Source: Bowmanella dokdonensis (GTDB lineage: Bacteria > Pseudomonadota > Gammaproteobacteria > Enterobacterales > Alteromonadaceae). From it: 64,000 bases of DNA. Where the stretch lies: NCBI RefSeq assembly GCF_017254865.1, contig NZ_JAFKCV010000004.1, forward strand, positions 1-64,000, read 5' to 3'. Under the pieces are notes generated by a model. It worked only from the letters and a program-made list of their open reading frames with translations, was not told the DNA's origin and did no database searches. Position numbers and translations under genes: made by a program. Below are positions 26,710-35,892 of this stretch, piece by piece. The first letter of the stretch is position 1; the number at the start of each line of letters is the position of its first letter.

Positions 26710-26757
26710 TGTAAGCGCTTTCATTTTCACACTAGAGGGTTTTGGTTTGTAATGCAA
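26710..26757 (-). promoter_or_regulatory. Upstream promoter with LacI-family operator for the second TonB receptor
   Basis: On the minus strand, TTGCAT (26757-26752), a 17-nt spacer and TAGTGT (26734-26729), with the operator TGTAAGCGCTTTCA at 26710-26723 just beyond. It lies about 240 bp from the perfect operator at 26466, so either a long leader or DNA looping between the two is possible. The rest of the 447-base gap 26418-26864 shows nothing else. Confidence 0.55.
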
Positions 26758-26864
26758 GTGTTTTTAATTTGTTAATATGGAAGTGTGGCAGGATCAACAG
26801 CCCGGGTGACGCCAGGGCCACCGCGTTTTAGTATACTATGCAGAACTGATCGGAGGAGTGTAAG

Positions 26865-27170
26865 GTGACCAAGCAATATCAGAGCTTTCGTGAGTTCTAT
26901 CCCTACTATCTGAAGGAACACCGGAATCCCACCTGCCGGCGCCTGCACTTTGTCGGTTCCGCTCTGGTGCTGGGGCTTTTGGGCCTGAGTCTTATTACCT
27001 TCAATGCCTGGTATCTGCTGCTGGTGCCGGTGGTGGGGTATGGCTTCGCCTGGGTGGGGCATTTCTTTTTCGAAAAGAACCGTCCGGCCACCTTTACCTA
27101 TCCCTTGTACAGCCTGATGGGAGATTGGGTGATGTTCAGGGATATCCTTATGGGAAAACTGAAGTTTTAA
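26865..27170 (+). CDS. DUF962 / Mpo1-like membrane protein
   Basis: A 101-residue protein with the family motifs FREFYPYYLKEHRNPTCRRLHFVG and GYGFAWVGHFFFEKNRPATF around two central membrane helices. The yeast relative Mpo1 is an Fe(II)-dependent dioxygenase of fatty-acid alpha-oxidation, and the histidines of H-NP-RRLHF and GHFFFE are its conserved set. Bacterial function is not established. GTG start with GGAGGAG before it. Followed 16 nt later by the AidB-type gene, so probably one operon. Confidence 0.88.
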   Translation: MTKQYQSFREFYPYYLKEHRNPTCRRLHFVGSALVLGLLGLSLITFNAWYLLLVPVVGYGFAWVGHFFFEKNRPATFTYPLYSLMGDWVMFRDILMGKLKF

Positions 27171-27186
27171 CCGGCAGAGGGCAACC

Positions 27187-28854
27187 ATGACAGATCCACA
27201 CACCGAAACGACTGCCGATACCCACCAGGTATTCAATCAGCCCGCTGCGCTGGAAAACTACAATGTTTATACGGCCGATGACGCACTGCAATACTGGGTA
27301 AAGCGATTCGGTGGTGCCTGGGCCGGCGACAGACTGTCCGCTTTTGGATACCAGGTCGGCCACGAACTGTTGCGAGCCGGCTTTGCGGCCAACAAGCACC
27401 TTCCCGAGTTTCACTCCCATGACAGGTTCGGCCGGCGTATCGACCAGGTGGATTACCACCCCGCTTACCATCAGTTAATGCAGGCCGCTATCGAAGCAGG
27501 CCATACCGGCCTGCCCTGGAATGAAAGCCGATCAGGGGCCCACGTGGTCCGCGGTGCCATGGCCTATCTGCATAACCATGCGGATCCCGGGTCCGGCTGC
27601 CCATTGACCATGACTTTTGCCAGTGTACCGGCGATTCGCATGCAGCCAGACGTGGCAAGCAAGTGGCTGCCGGGAATACTCAGCGGTCAGTATGACGGCA
27701 GCAATAGCCCCTGGTTTGAAAAGCGGGGGTTGACTATCGGTATGGCCATGACGGAAAAGCAGGGTGGCTCAGACGTGCGTGCCAATACCACCAGGGCTGT
27801 GCCACTGGAGCTGGCGGGCCCCGGCAAGCTGTACAGTCTGGTGGGGCATAAATGGTTCTGTTCCGCCCCCATGTGCGACGGTTTTCTGGTGCTGGCCAAA
27901 ACAGAGGACAAGCTGTCCTGCTTTCTGGTGCCGCGCTGGCGCGAGGACGGCAGCAAAAACCCCATGCAGATCCAAAGGCTGAAAAACAAACTGGGCAATC
28001 AGTCCAATGCCAGCTCAGAAATCGAGTTTCGCGGTGCCCATGGCTGGTTGCTGGGCGAGGAAGGGCGCGGCGTGGCGACCATCATTCAGATGGTCGCACT
28101 GACCCGCTATGACTGCATGCTGGGCTCCAGTGCCCTGATGGCCCAGGCCGCCAAGGAAGCGATCTGGCATACGGCCGGACGGGAGGTCTTCGGCAAGCCT
28201 TTGCACCAGCAGCCGCTGATGCTCAATGTACTGGCAGACCTGGCCCTGGAAGCCGAGGCGGCACTGGCCATCTCCCTGCGTATTTCCCACGCCCTGGACG
28301 ATCAAAATAAGCCGGGTGAGGCCGCACTGATCAGAAGTGCCACCAGTATCGGTAAATACTGGATCTGCAAGCGCGCCATTCAGCACACCTTTGAGGCCAT
28401 GGAATGTATCGGCGGGGTGGGCTATGTGGCAGAAAACGTGGCCAGCCGCCTGTACCGGGAAGCACCGGTCAACTCTATCTGGGAAGGCTCTGGCAACGTG
28501 CAGTGTCTGGATCTGCTGCGGGTACTGAACAAAGAGCCGGATACGCTCAAGGCCCTGTTTGCCGAACTGGAACAGGCCCGGGGCAGACAATCACTGTTCG
28601 ATCAAGCCCTGGATTGTCTGTTAAACGACTTTGCCGATAAACAGAACATGGAAACCCGGGCCCGGCAGTTGATGGAGCAACTTGCTCTGTGCTGGCAGGG
28701 TGCAACTCTGTTGGTTTATGGTGAGGCGGCCATTGCCAGCGCCTTCGTGGAATCACGTCTGGGTCAAAGGGGTTGGCATCAGTACGGCACCTTGCCGGCC
28801 TCTGTTGATGCAGCGGCCATCGTTAAACGTATGATGCCAAAGGTTGGCGATTAA
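27187..28854 (+). CDS. aidB: AidB-type acyl-CoA dehydrogenase family flavoprotein
   Basis: FAD-dependent acyl-CoA dehydrogenase superfamily member of 555 residues, close to the size of E. coli AidB (541). Landmarks are [46 protein letters not shown], the glutamate/helix region [14 protein letters not shown] and [22 protein letters not shown]. coli AidB is linked to the alkylation response and binds DNA; whether that applies here is unknown. The stop codon shares the tetranucleotide TTAA at 28851-28854 with the stop of the convergent VOC gene. Confidence 0.9.
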   Translation: MTDPHTETTADTHQVFNQPAALENYNVYTADDALQYWVKRFGGAWAGDRLSAFGYQVGHELLRAGFAANKHLPEFHSHDRFGRRIDQVDYHPAYHQLMQAAIEAGHTGLPWNESRSGAHVVRGAMAYLHNHADPGSGCPLTMTFASVPAIRMQPDVASKWLPGILSGQYDGSNSPWFEKRGLTIGMAMTEKQGGSDVRANTTRAVPLELAGPGKLYSLVGHKWFCSAPMCDGFLVLAKTEDKLSCFLVPRWREDGSKNPMQIQRLKNKLGNQSNASSEIEFRGAHGWLLGEEGRGVATIIQMVALTRYDCMLGSSALMAQAAKEAIWHTAGREVFGKPLHQQPLMLNVLADLALEAEAALAISLRISHALDDQNKPGEAALIRSATSIGKYWICKRAIQHTFEAMECIGGVGYVAENVASRLYREAPVNSIWEGSGNVQCLDLLRVLNKEPDTLKALFAELEQARGRQSLFDQALDCLLNDFADKQNMETRARQLMEQLALCWQGATLLVYGEAAIASAFVESRLGQRGWHQYGTLPASVDAAAIVKRMMPKVGD

Positions 28855-29270
28855 CGGGCAAACAGCTGGTCTATATCCTTAAAGGCTTTGAATTCCAGGG
28901 CATTGCCGGCCGGATCCATAAAAAACAGCGTAGCCTGCTCACCCGCCTGACCTTTAAAGCGGATATAGGGTTCGATGACAAATTCGGTGCCGGCGGCTTT
29001 CAGCCGTTGTGACAGGGCCTGCCAGTCATCCCACTGCAGCACCACGCCAAAATGCGGCACCGGTACTGCATGGCTGTCCACCTCGTTGTGCTGGGGTGCT
29101 GAAGGCATGCTGACCACCAGATGGGTCACCAGTTGATGGCCGAAGAAATTCCAGTCAATCCACTGGTTGGAAAAACGGCCCATCTCACAGCCCAGCAGCT
29201 CACCGTAAAAGGCTTTGGCTTTGGTTAAATCGTCTACCGGAATGGCCAGGTGAAAAGGTTGTACAGACAT
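28851..29270 (-). CDS. VOC/glyoxalase-superfamily protein
   Basis: A 139-residue vicinal-oxygen-chelate protein: [22 protein letters not shown] (first beta-alpha-beta unit with the metal-site His), [13 protein letters not shown] (second) and [15 protein letters not shown] (Glu ligand). The ATG at 29270 overlaps the aldehyde dehydrogenase stop by one base; a start at 29282 would extend into that gene and is less likely. Substrate unknown. The coupled aldehyde dehydrogenase hints at aldehyde detoxification. Confidence 0.88.
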   Translation of the reverse strand: MSVQPFHLAIPVDDLTKAKAFYGELLGCEMGRFSNQWIDWNFFGHQLVTHLVVSMPSAPQHNEVDSHAVPVPHFGVVLQWDDWQALSQRLKAAGTEFVIEPYIRFKGQAGEQATLFFMDPAGNALEFKAFKDIDQLFAR

Positions 29271-30646
29271 TATTTTACCCACTTGAGCATTTTAAGCTTT
29301 TTGCTGTTAAACGGCGGATAGCGCCAGTTCACATCAAACCAGGTACTGCGCTTCATCACCGCTTTCAGATGGCTGAAGGTATCAAATCCCCAGCGGCCGT
29401 GGTAGTGACCCATACCGCTGTTGCCCACCCCGCCAAAAGGCAGATCCGGATTGGCCATAAACATCATGCCGTCATTGATACAGACGCTGCCGGCACTGGT
29501 GTCTTCCAGCAACAATTGCTCGGTGGCGGCCGATCCCGTGTACAGGTAGAGGGCCAGGGGCTTGGGTCGCTGATTGATAAAATCCAGCGCCTGGTCAATC
29601 TTATCCAGGGTAACGATGGGCAGGATAGGGCCGAATATTTCTTCTTTCATCAGCGCCGAATCCGGCTCGGGTGCCATCACCAGGGTGGGAGCCAGATAGC
29701 GCTCACCGGCCTCCTGCTGACCACCGTACACCACCTGCTGACCCTCCAGATACTGGCTCAGGCGGGCAAAATGCCGGTCATTGATAATCCTGCCGTAATC
29801 CGGGCTTTGCTGGGGATCCTGACCGTAAAAATCCTGTAGTTTGGTTTTAATGGCCTCAATCAGATGGGGAGCGAAGCCTTTCTCCACCAGGATATAGTCC
29901 GGTGCCACACAAGTCTGGCCGGCGTTCATCCACTTGCTCCAGACGATGCGGGCAGCGGTGACCGCCAAATCACAGTCACTGGCCACCACACAGGGGCTTT
30001 TACCGCCCAGCTCCAGGGTGACCGGGGTCAGATGCTCGGCGGCGGCTTTCATCACTGTCTTGCCCACCGCTTCGCCCCCTGTGTAAAGAATATGATCGAA
30101 GCGTTGCTTTAACACCTCGGTGGTTTCTTCCACGCCGCCTTCCACCACGGCAATGGCCTGGTTGTCCAGATACTGCGGAATCAGTTTTGCCACCAGGCTG
30201 CTGGTGGCACCCGCCAGTTCTGACGGCTTAAGCAGGGCACAGTTGCCGGCCGCAATGGCGGCAATCAGTGGGGCCAGCAACAACTGGAACGGGTAGTTCC
30301 AGGCACCGATAATCAATACCGTGCCCAAAGGCTCAGGCTGGACAAAGCTCTTACCCGGCTGAGCCACCATGGGGGTGGCGATAGAGCGTGGCTTGGACCA
30401 TTTATGTAAATGCTTGAGGCTGTGGTCGATGTCCCCGGTCAGATATCCCACCTCCGATACCCAGCTCTCCTGCTCAGACTTGCCCAAATCCTGTTTCAGG
30501 GCCTGATAAATCTTATCTTCATTGTCTGTAATCAGGCCTTTAAGGCGCGTTAACTGTTCTTTGCGCCAATCCAGGGAGCGGGTCTTGTTGCTGGCAAAAT
30601 ACTGATGCAGGGCTGACACCTGCTGGGCAATCGTCAAGGCAGACAT
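29270..30646 (-). CDS. Aldehyde dehydrogenase (class 3 / coniferyl aldehyde dehydrogenase-like)
   Basis: NAD(P)-dependent oxidation of an aldehyde. The 458-residue protein is of the shorter class-3 type lacking the N-terminal extension. It shows [20 protein letters not shown] (cofactor site), the general-base Glu in [13 protein letters not shown], the catalytic Cys in [11 protein letters not shown] and a C-terminal [23 protein letters not shown] motif. Translationally coupled to the VOC gene. The natural aldehyde cannot be told from sequence. Confidence 0.92.
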   Translation of the reverse strand: MSALTIAQQVSALHQYFASNKTRSLDWRKEQLTRLKGLITDNEDKIYQALKQDLGKSEQESWVSEVGYLTGDIDHSLKHLHKWSKPRSIATPMVAQPGKSFVQPEPLGTVLIIGAWNYPFQLLLAPLIAAIAAGNCALLKPSELAGATSSLVAKLIPQYLDNQAIAVVEGGVEETTEVLKQRFDHILYTGGEAVGKTVMKAAAEHLTPVTLELGGKSPCVVASDCDLAVTAARIVWSKWMNAGQTCVAPDYILVEKGFAPHLIEAIKTKLQDFYGQDPQQSPDYGRIINDRHFARLSQYLEGQQVVYGGQQEAGERYLAPTLVMAPEPDSALMKEEIFGPILPIVTLDKIDQALDFINQRPKPLALYLYTGSAATEQLLLEDTSAGSVCINDGMMFMANPDLPFGGVGNSGMGHYHGRWGFDTFSHLKAVMKRSTWFDVNWRYPPFNSKKLKMLKWVK

Positions 30647-30673
30647 GGAGGTTCCGGATAAACTGGTCTGAGC

Positions 30674-31963
30674 CTAAGTTAAGGGATTCTGGTCGGATGA
30701 GCAAGATGGAGGATCGGTAGCGAAACTGGCCAGTTTTTTTACCTCGTCCAGATCCTCGTCCAGTTGCATGACTAACTCGGAGCGTTTCAGCGCGAGCTTG
30801 GCATGGGTCAGAGTGGTCTGATGCATCAGATCATGGGGCAGGGTGGACAGTGAGTAGAGCGTCTTCTGCAGCTTGGTGGCCACTTCAACTGCCCCGGCAC
30901 CGTCCCGGGCAATGAGGGTAAAGGCGTCCTCAAACATCTCTTCGATGCCAAGCTCCGGCACCTGCACCCGGTCAAAGCGCACAGGTTGCACATCCTCTTT
31001 GGCCACCGGCTGACTCCAATCGGTAAGCAGCCGGGTCAGGCTGCTCAGCACATCGATAGCGGTGCCAGTATCATTGATACCCGGGGACAGGGCCTTAGAG
31101 GCCACCTGGGACAAGGTCACCAGACCGAACCTGGGATCGCCGTCGAAGGTCCGGTTTCTGCCCACGACAAAGGCCCTGCGGATAGCGTCCAAATCTGGAT
31201 CAGAGGGAAGGGCGCCGTAAAGGCTGGCAATTTTCCTGCCCGGTGACAAAAAACGGCCGGGCAGGGCTTCCAGGCGAATGATCAAATCATCCTGTTCAGC
31301 CAGCTTCTGTAATCGCGTCAGTTCCACCCGTTGCACATAGCCCACCGAGTCGGCAAATACAGGATGACCCTCTCGGGACTGCTGCCTGACCGGCGTGCCA
31401 CCCATCAGGGGAGACAGGCGCCTGGCCTGCAGGGACTTGTTGGTGGCTTGTTCAATCTTCTCGATGGTGGAATTGATCCGGCCCAGTCGGGCAATACGGT
31501 CTACCCAGCGCACGAAGGTAAGGATGACCAGGGCAAATACCAGCAGGGTAAATACAAATAACAGGAAATTGCCGCCGGTCCCGAAATACTGGTTCTTGAC
31601 CGCCACAATGGCCACGATACTGAAAATAAAAGCGCCCACAAAGGTGGCCAGGGCGTTTTGCGAGACATCGTCGGCGATAACCAGGGAAAATGAGCGTGGC
31701 GTGGCACTGGTGCTGGCGCTGGCATAGGCGGAAACCATGGAGCCGACACAGAAGGTGGCAATCACCAGCATGCTGGCCGACATAATGGACAGCAGGCTCT
31801 CCAGGGACTCAAGGCTGATCTGTGGCAGATAGCTGGCCAGTTCATAGTCACCGAGCCATTTGGCCGCAAATACCGCCAGCACCGACACCACGCACATCAT
31901 CAATGGCTTGACCCACAGACGTTCCAGGGTGCGGTTAACCCAGAATCCCAATCGACTGACCAT
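30674..31963 (-). CDS. DUF2254 predicted membrane protein
   Basis: A 429-residue membrane protein with four N-terminal helices (around LMMCVVSVLAVFAAKWL, LLSIMSASMLVIATFCVGSM, ALATFVGAFIFSIVAIVAV and LLFVFTLLVFALVILTFV), then a long cytoplasmic or periplasmic domain with the family segment FGLVTLSQVASKALSPGIND. The ATG at 31963 is chosen over the longer frame because GGGAG sits seven bases before it. No function is established for the family. Confidence 0.85.
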   Translation of the reverse strand: MVSRLGFWVNRTLERLWVKPLMMCVVSVLAVFAAKWLGDYELASYLPQISLESLESLLSIMSASMLVIATFCVGSMVSAYASASTSATPRSFSLVIADDVSQNALATFVGAFIFSIVAIVAVKNQYFGTGGNFLLFVFTLLVFALVILTFVRWVDRIARLGRINSTIEKIEQATNKSLQARRLSPLMGGTPVRQQSREGHPVFADSVGYVQRVELTRLQKLAEQDDLIIRLEALPGRFLSPGRKIASLYGALPSDPDLDAIRRAFVVGRNRTFDGDPRFGLVTLSQVASKALSPGINDTGTAIDVLSSLTRLLTDWSQPVAKEDVQPVRFDRVQVPELGIEEMFEDAFTLIARDGAGAVEVATKLQKTLYSLSTLPHDLMHQTTLTHAKLALKRSELVMQLDEDLDEVKKLASFATDPPSCSSDQNPLT

Positions 31964-32358
31964 GGCTGACTCCCTTGTAAGCTCACTAGCAGCATAACAA
32001 TGAATGGACAAAAGGGCGAAGGCCGGGGCAATACCCTGAAGTTAATGTTTTGCAGGATCTCTATCCGCTTACATTGTTGGCATTGAGAACAAATTAAGAA
32101 GACTAAGCCGACAGCCTTTTCTCTATCTGCTCGTAATAGGTTAACAGCCAGACCGTTAGCTTTGGCTGCTGAAACTTGTCTCTTTATCTTAGCCAGGTGA
32201 ACGCTATTCAATCCCTTTGCCGTATTCTGACGGAGGAAACGGGGTGAGGTGCCGAGACACTTCTTGGGCAAGGGCTACCAGGCATGCTAAAAAGACAGGA
32301 TTCAGAAGTACGGCGAAGGCCTGTGTTTAAACACGGGATTTTGCCGGCGATTAATACT
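31964..32358. other. Gap between DUF2254 and the HNH cassette
   Basis: About 395 bases without a supportable gene. A GTTAGCT core-like hexamer occurs at 32153 as well as at the start of the HNH cassette (32359), so recombination remnants are possible. No terminator was found. Confidence 0.35.
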
Positions 32359-33208
32359 GTTAGCTGAAGAAAAACAACGGAGAACTGTTCTGAATGTTCA
32401 AAAGCCGAGTCATTGAAAGAATAACCAAAGAATTTGGAGCTCCATCTCGAACCACGGTTAAAGTTCAAGCATGGGATATTACGGATAATTTAGGGGTGGT
32501 AGTTCAAACAGATCAACCCAACAGGGAAGATAATGCATTTGTTTGGCTTCCATACCCACCAGAAAATGAAGAAGTACCTGAAATAGCACTTGAGTATGCA
32601 GGTGAGTCTGGGCGTCATAGCAATACTTATGCATCACCAGGCCTAAATAAAGGTAACCCTGCCTTAAAGCTCATAGTTACAAGCGATCAAGAACTTGATG
32701 ATCTTGTAGCCTACATAAATGCATTCAAAGCATTTGCACCTTTGCCTCGAATTAATGCCAGCCCAGCACCTGAGGAGCAAGAGCCTGTAACCGCTGAAGG
32801 GTTAATACCAGTTGATATAACAAAAATGCCAACGGCAAAACCCGTTAAGCCTCGTAGAGAGGCTATTCCAAGGGTGGTTCAACGGGAAGTCTGGCAGCGT
32901 GATGGTGGCAGATGTGTCGAGTGTGGCTCAAAGGCTAAGTTGTGTTTTGATCATATTGTTCCATTTTCAAAGGGGGGCAGTAACAGCGTTCGTAATCTTC
33001 AGTTGCTGTGTGAAAGCTGCAATCTATCCAAAGGCAACAGAATATGAAATCAGCTAACAATCACATCAAATTGCTCCCTTTGGGTTCCAATGCAAAAACC
33101 TAACAAGCGCATCTTGGGCTAGCTAGCGCTCGTTGGGACACAAACACGCAGGCTCCCTTCGCTTCGCTCCGTATTTTAGCCTGCGTATTTGTGCCCCAAA
33201 TGCGGACG
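32359..33208 (+). mobile_element. Orphan integron-type gene cassette carrying an HNH gene
   Basis: Starts at G^TTAGCT (32359), holds one plus-strand gene with little 5' leader, and ends in an attC-like palindrome whose right core is G^TTAGT (33208). This is the structure of a single inserted gene cassette, about 19 kb from the integrase in this window. AT-rich composition agrees. It could also be the remnant of a larger array. Confidence 0.55.
32394..33047 (+). CDS. HNH endonuclease domain protein
   Basis: A 217-residue protein. The N-terminal half (residues 1-125) is an unrecognised, acidic alpha/beta region. A proline/lysine linker leads to a C-terminal HNH nuclease module: VVQREVWQRDGGRCVECGS, FDHIVPFSKGGSNSVRNLQL and LCESCNLSKGNR, with the two CxxC zinc pairs and the catalytic DHI-P-x-GG-N core intact. 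It may act as a restriction or anti-phage nuclease, or in DNA processing; the context (a lone cassette) fits a defence cargo but does not prove it. Confidence 0.85.
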   Translation: MFKSRVIERITKEFGAPSRTTVKVQAWDITDNLGVVVQTDQPNREDNAFVWLPYPPENEEVPEIALEYAGESGRHSNTYASPGLNKGNPALKLIVTSDQELDDLVAYINAFKAFAPLPRINASPAPEEQEPVTAEGLIPVDITKMPTAKPVKPRREAIPRVVQREVWQRDGGRCVECGSKAKLCFDHIVPFSKGGSNSVRNLQLLCESCNLSKGNRI

Positions 33209-33213
33209 TTAGT
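33098..33213 (+). repeat. attC-like site after the HNH gene
   Basis: A 116-bp imperfect palindrome. It begins ACCTAAC (an exact RYYYAAC core), ends CGTTAGT, and has outer arms AAGCGCATCTTGGGC / GCCCCAAATGCGGAC and inner arms GGGACACAAACACGCAGGCT / AGCCTGCGTATTTGTGCCCC that pair well. A second GCTAACA occurs at 33054. Confidence 0.7.
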
Positions 33214-33238
33214 ACTAAACCATGCTCCCTAATTCCCT

Positions 33239-33370
33239 GCGCCCACAGCGGCGCCGCATGATCCCCACGTAGCCCCCTGCCTGAAAACCTCACCCCCGCG
33301 ACTGAAACGCCACTGCCACCAGTAAGTTGGTGGCGCGACAGGCGAAGCCGCTGATAAAGCCGATAATCAG
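33239..33370. repeat. Left copy of a ~135-bp imperfect direct repeat
   Basis: Matches 34656-34793 in order and orientation: GCGCCCACAGCGGCGC, then diverged sequence, then GACTGAAACGCCACTGCCACC, and a 27-base identical block ending GATAATCAG. The right copy is the 3' end of the ABC permease gene. The AAA ATPase gene and its upstream repeats lie exactly between the copies. Confidence 0.8.
33290..33370 (-). pseudogene. Duplicated C-terminal fragment of the ABC permease
   Basis: Twenty-six codons reading LIIGFISGFACRATNLLV then AVAFQSRG and TGA, against LIIGFISGFFPAWRATSVPV then AVAFQSRG at the end of the intact permease gene 1.4 kb away. It begins directly after the ATPase stop codon and has no start of its own. 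Confidence 0.8.
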
Positions 33371-33372
33371 CC

Positions 33373-34512
33373 TTACACTGTGTCTTCTTGATCCTGTACA
33401 AATTGTTCAAAGGCAGGGTCAGTGAAGCGCCACACCCCATGCTCGGCGCTGTATATAGCATTGAGGGGGGGACCTTTGAGACGGTAAACCGCGTTTTGGA
33501 TGCTGGAATTGGCGCTCTTTGTGCTATCAAAACCAGGATAGATGCTTTTTAGCTTGGATTTGTAGTCATCGCTGTACAGGCCGCGTTGTTCCCCTTTGGC
33601 CAGTAGGATCAACAGGGCTTTATCCATAGGATGCATACTGTCCCAGGCAGCCTTGAACTGCTGGTTTTCTTCTTCAATCAGAGTTTCAGAAAACCGTGCT
33701 ACACCTTCATCAATATCATGGACCTCTTCGAGCGCCATCCTTTTTAACAGGTCTGTAAAGCCCCCGGGAGCTCTTCTCATTGTATCGAAAAGCTCTATCG
33801 CTCGGGCCTTGTCAAGCATGACTCCCCCCGTGATGCGTTTGAACACTTCAAGTTCGAAGGCGACAAACTCTTCTCCAAGATCTGGGAAATCTATGTTTGA
33901 GCTTGCATTATAAAAAGGTGCTTTGGTCCGTTTGAATAGTTGCGCCAGGCCTTCCTGGCTTGAGCCGGTGAATATGCCTTTGACTTTATGGTCGGCACGC
34001 GCCGTCATAAAACTTCGCAGGGAAGCTGTGAAATCGCTGAAGGCTGGATTGGTTGCTAGGTGCTGAACTTCATCTAACAGCAATAAAACGGCTTTGTTGG
34101 TGGATTCAAGCTCCTCAAACGCAGCTTCGGTCACTTGCTTTTCGGCATGCTTTCTCTGCGGAGAGACTTCAAGCGACAAGTCGCCGCCCAGGAGTTTTAG
34201 ACTTGCCTTAAGGTTAGAGCTGCTTAATACATTGGCAAACCAGCTTTCCTGTTCTCGTCTTGCCGCGATCACGGCGGTGGCAAATGCCATGGAAGGAGAT
34301 GACTTGTCTCGCCAGAAGTCGACATATACCACCAAGATTCCCTGCTCTTTGGCCATAGGGGCGACATCGCGCTGAACGAATTCTGTTTTGCCTCTTTTTC
34401 TGGGGGCGAAGATAGTGATTCTGTCGGCCAGCCCGGATTGGAAGCCCTTTAAAATTTTCTTTGCCAGATCCGTTCGGGGAAAATGCCAATTGGAATGAGG
34501 TGACTCAGTCAT
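33373..34512 (-). CDS. AAA-type ATPase of unknown function (ATPase_2-like)
   Basis: A 379-residue P-loop ATPase. The Walker A is FAPRKRGKTEF (residues about 35-45), the Walker B VLLLLDEVQHL, followed by a sensor-like GIFTGSSQEGL. The C-terminal third is helical with a winged-helix look. The overall plan resembles standalone ATPases of the archaeal ATPase/STAND group and AAA proteins that load other proteins onto DNA. AT-rich, alone, transcribed from a repeat-bearing upstream region and framed by copies of the permease 3' end, so it has probably been acquired. No partner transposase, nuclease or toxin is adjacent, other than the HNH gene on the opposite strand. Confidence 0.75.
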   Translation of the reverse strand: MTESPHSNWHFPRTDLAKKILKGFQSGLADRITIFAPRKRGKTEFVQRDVAPMAKEQGILVVYVDFWRDKSSPSMAFATAVIAARREQESWFANVLSSSNLKASLKLLGGDLSLEVSPQRKHAEKQVTEAAFEELESTNKAVLLLLDEVQHLATNPAFSDFTASLRSFMTARADHKVKGIFTGSSQEGLAQLFKRTKAPFYNASSNIDFPDLGEEFVAFELEVFKRITGGVMLDKARAIELFDTMRRAPGGFTDLLKRMALEEVHDIDEGVARFSETLIEEENQQFKAAWDSMHPMDKALLILLAKGEQRGLYSDDYKSKLKSIYPGFDSTKSANSSIQNAVYRLKGPPLNAIYSAEHGVWRFTDPAFEQFVQDQEDTV

Positions 34513-34539
34513 AGTTTTCTCTGCTCGCCAGGGAGATTA

Positions 34540-34591
34540 TTAGTAATTATTAACCACTTTAGTAATTATTAAAAGTGTTAGTAAAATCTAA
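34540..34591. repeat. Three 19-bp-phased repeats upstream of the ATPase gene
   Basis: TTAGTAATTATTAA at 34540 and 34559 and TTAGTAAAATCTAA at 34578, each start 19 bases from the last. They lie 28-79 bases before the ATPase ATG. Iteron-like spacing of near two helix turns suggests a protein-binding array such as an autoregulatory operator; the AT-richness would also suit a promoter. Confidence 0.7.
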
Positions 34592-34655
34592 TAAACATAC
34601 ATGACGTGCCTACCAAACGACTAAGTTTGTCGACACAAGCGCTATATTGCTCTTC

Positions 34656-34793
34656 GCGCCCACAGCGGCGCTGGGTAATCCTCACGCAGCGCCAAAGCGG
34701 GTGTCTTCAGCCTCTGGACTGAAACGCCACTGCCACCGGCACGCTGGTGGCGCGCCAGGCGGGGAAGAAGCCGCTGATAAAGCCGATAATCAG
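34656..34793. repeat. Right copy of the ~135-bp imperfect direct repeat
   Basis: Covers the last 29 codons of the intact ABC permease gene and about 50 bases beyond its stop. See the left copy at 33239-33370. Confidence 0.8.
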
Positions 34794-35891
34794 AGCCAGA
34801 TAGATACCCTGGAGGATCAGATCCGTGCTGAGCTCAAAGCTGAACACCACCTGGGTGAAACTGCCGCCCAGGGTGGAGGCGTTCATGCCGTCAAACAGGG
34901 CGAATGCAGCCAGGGCCCCAATAATGCCGCCAATCAGCGCCAGCACCATGGCCTCGACCAGAGTGCCGATAAAGGCCGACAAGTTGGAAAAGCCAATGGC
35001 CCGCAGGGTGGCGATTTCCTTGGCCCGGTCCGCCACCGAGGTGTACATGGTGTTCAGGGCGCCGGCCAGGGCGCCCAGCGCCATAATGGAACTGATAACC
35101 CGGCCAAACAGGGCCATATAGCCCAGGCTCTCGCCCTGGGTGGCAAAATAGGCCGCCTCACTCTGCACTTCCTGATTCAGGCGAGGATCCTGTTTCAGGT
35201 ATTGCTCGATACTTTGCAGGCTGGCGCCCGGCTCCAGCTTGGCGCGCACCGACTGATAGCTGCTGCCTCGGTTATACAGAGTCTGGATAACCCGGGCGTC
35301 GGCCCACAGTTCGCTTTCAAATACATTGCCGCCGGTGCTGAACACGCCCACCACCGTCCAGCGGTTTTTGCCGAAGCGCACTTCCTGGCCCAGCTCAAAG
35401 CCGTCGAACTGGCGCAGGATCCCTTCGCCCACGATCAGCTCATCGGTGCCCGGCGTAAACAGCCGGCCCTGGGTCAGGCTGAAGTTTTCCCTCATCGCCA
35501 GGCCCTGAGGCTCAATACCACGCAGAGGGATATTGGCCTCGGTGCCGGTGCTTTTCTTGATACCGTCTACGATCACATAGAGCTCCGGGGAGACCAGCGG
35601 CCCGTCGTCATTGCTGGCAATGCCCGGCGCTTCGCTGATCAGGTTCACCTGATCCTTGGTCACTGTACTGTTCAGTTCAGCCGCTGAGCCGGTGCGGATA
35701 AAAAAGGCCACATCCTCGGAGCCTGCGCTTTGCATGGTCGCCTCAAAGCCTTTGGCCATGGCCAGAAACGCCAGCAATACGGCCACCACCACCGCTGCGG
35801 CCAGCACCATGGCCAGCGACATCCAGACCCGTCTGGGCAGGCTGAGCACGTTCATTTTGATCACGGCAAGGCTTTGCGAAATAACGCTCAT
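34707..35891 (-). CDS. ABC exporter permease (MacB/LolC-type, FtsX domain), second permease
   Basis: A 394-residue permease with one N-terminal membrane helix (SLAMVLAAAVVVAVLLAFLA), a large periplasmic MacB-PCD domain (GIEPQGLAMRENFSL, ELIVGEGIL, VVGVFSTGGNVFESELWAD) and three C-terminal helices of the FtsX family, including the EIATLRAIGFSN coupling motif. The ATG at 35891 follows the previous stop by one base. Works with the ATPase and adaptor encoded upstream. Confidence 0.9.
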   Translation of the reverse strand: MSVISQSLAVIKMNVLSLPRRVWMSLAMVLAAAVVVAVLLAFLAMAKGFEATMQSAGSEDVAFFIRTGSAAELNSTVTKDQVNLISEAPGIASNDDGPLVSPELYVIVDGIKKSTGTEANIPLRGIEPQGLAMRENFSLTQGRLFTPGTDELIVGEGILRQFDGFELGQEVRFGKNRWTVVGVFSTGGNVFESELWADARVIQTLYNRGSSYQSVRAKLEPGASLQSIEQYLKQDPRLNQEVQSEAAYFATQGESLGYMALFGRVISSIMALGALAGALNTMYTSVADRAKEIATLRAIGFSNLSAFIGTLVEAMVLALIGGIIGALAAFALFDGMNASTLGGSFTQVVFSFELSTDLILQGIYLALIIGFISGFFPAWRATSVPVAVAFQSRG

Positions 35892-35892
35892 A

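Noticed and set aside
34647..35687. A 346-codon plus-strand frame
   Set aside because: Antisense to the ABC permease gene, which has full domain structure.
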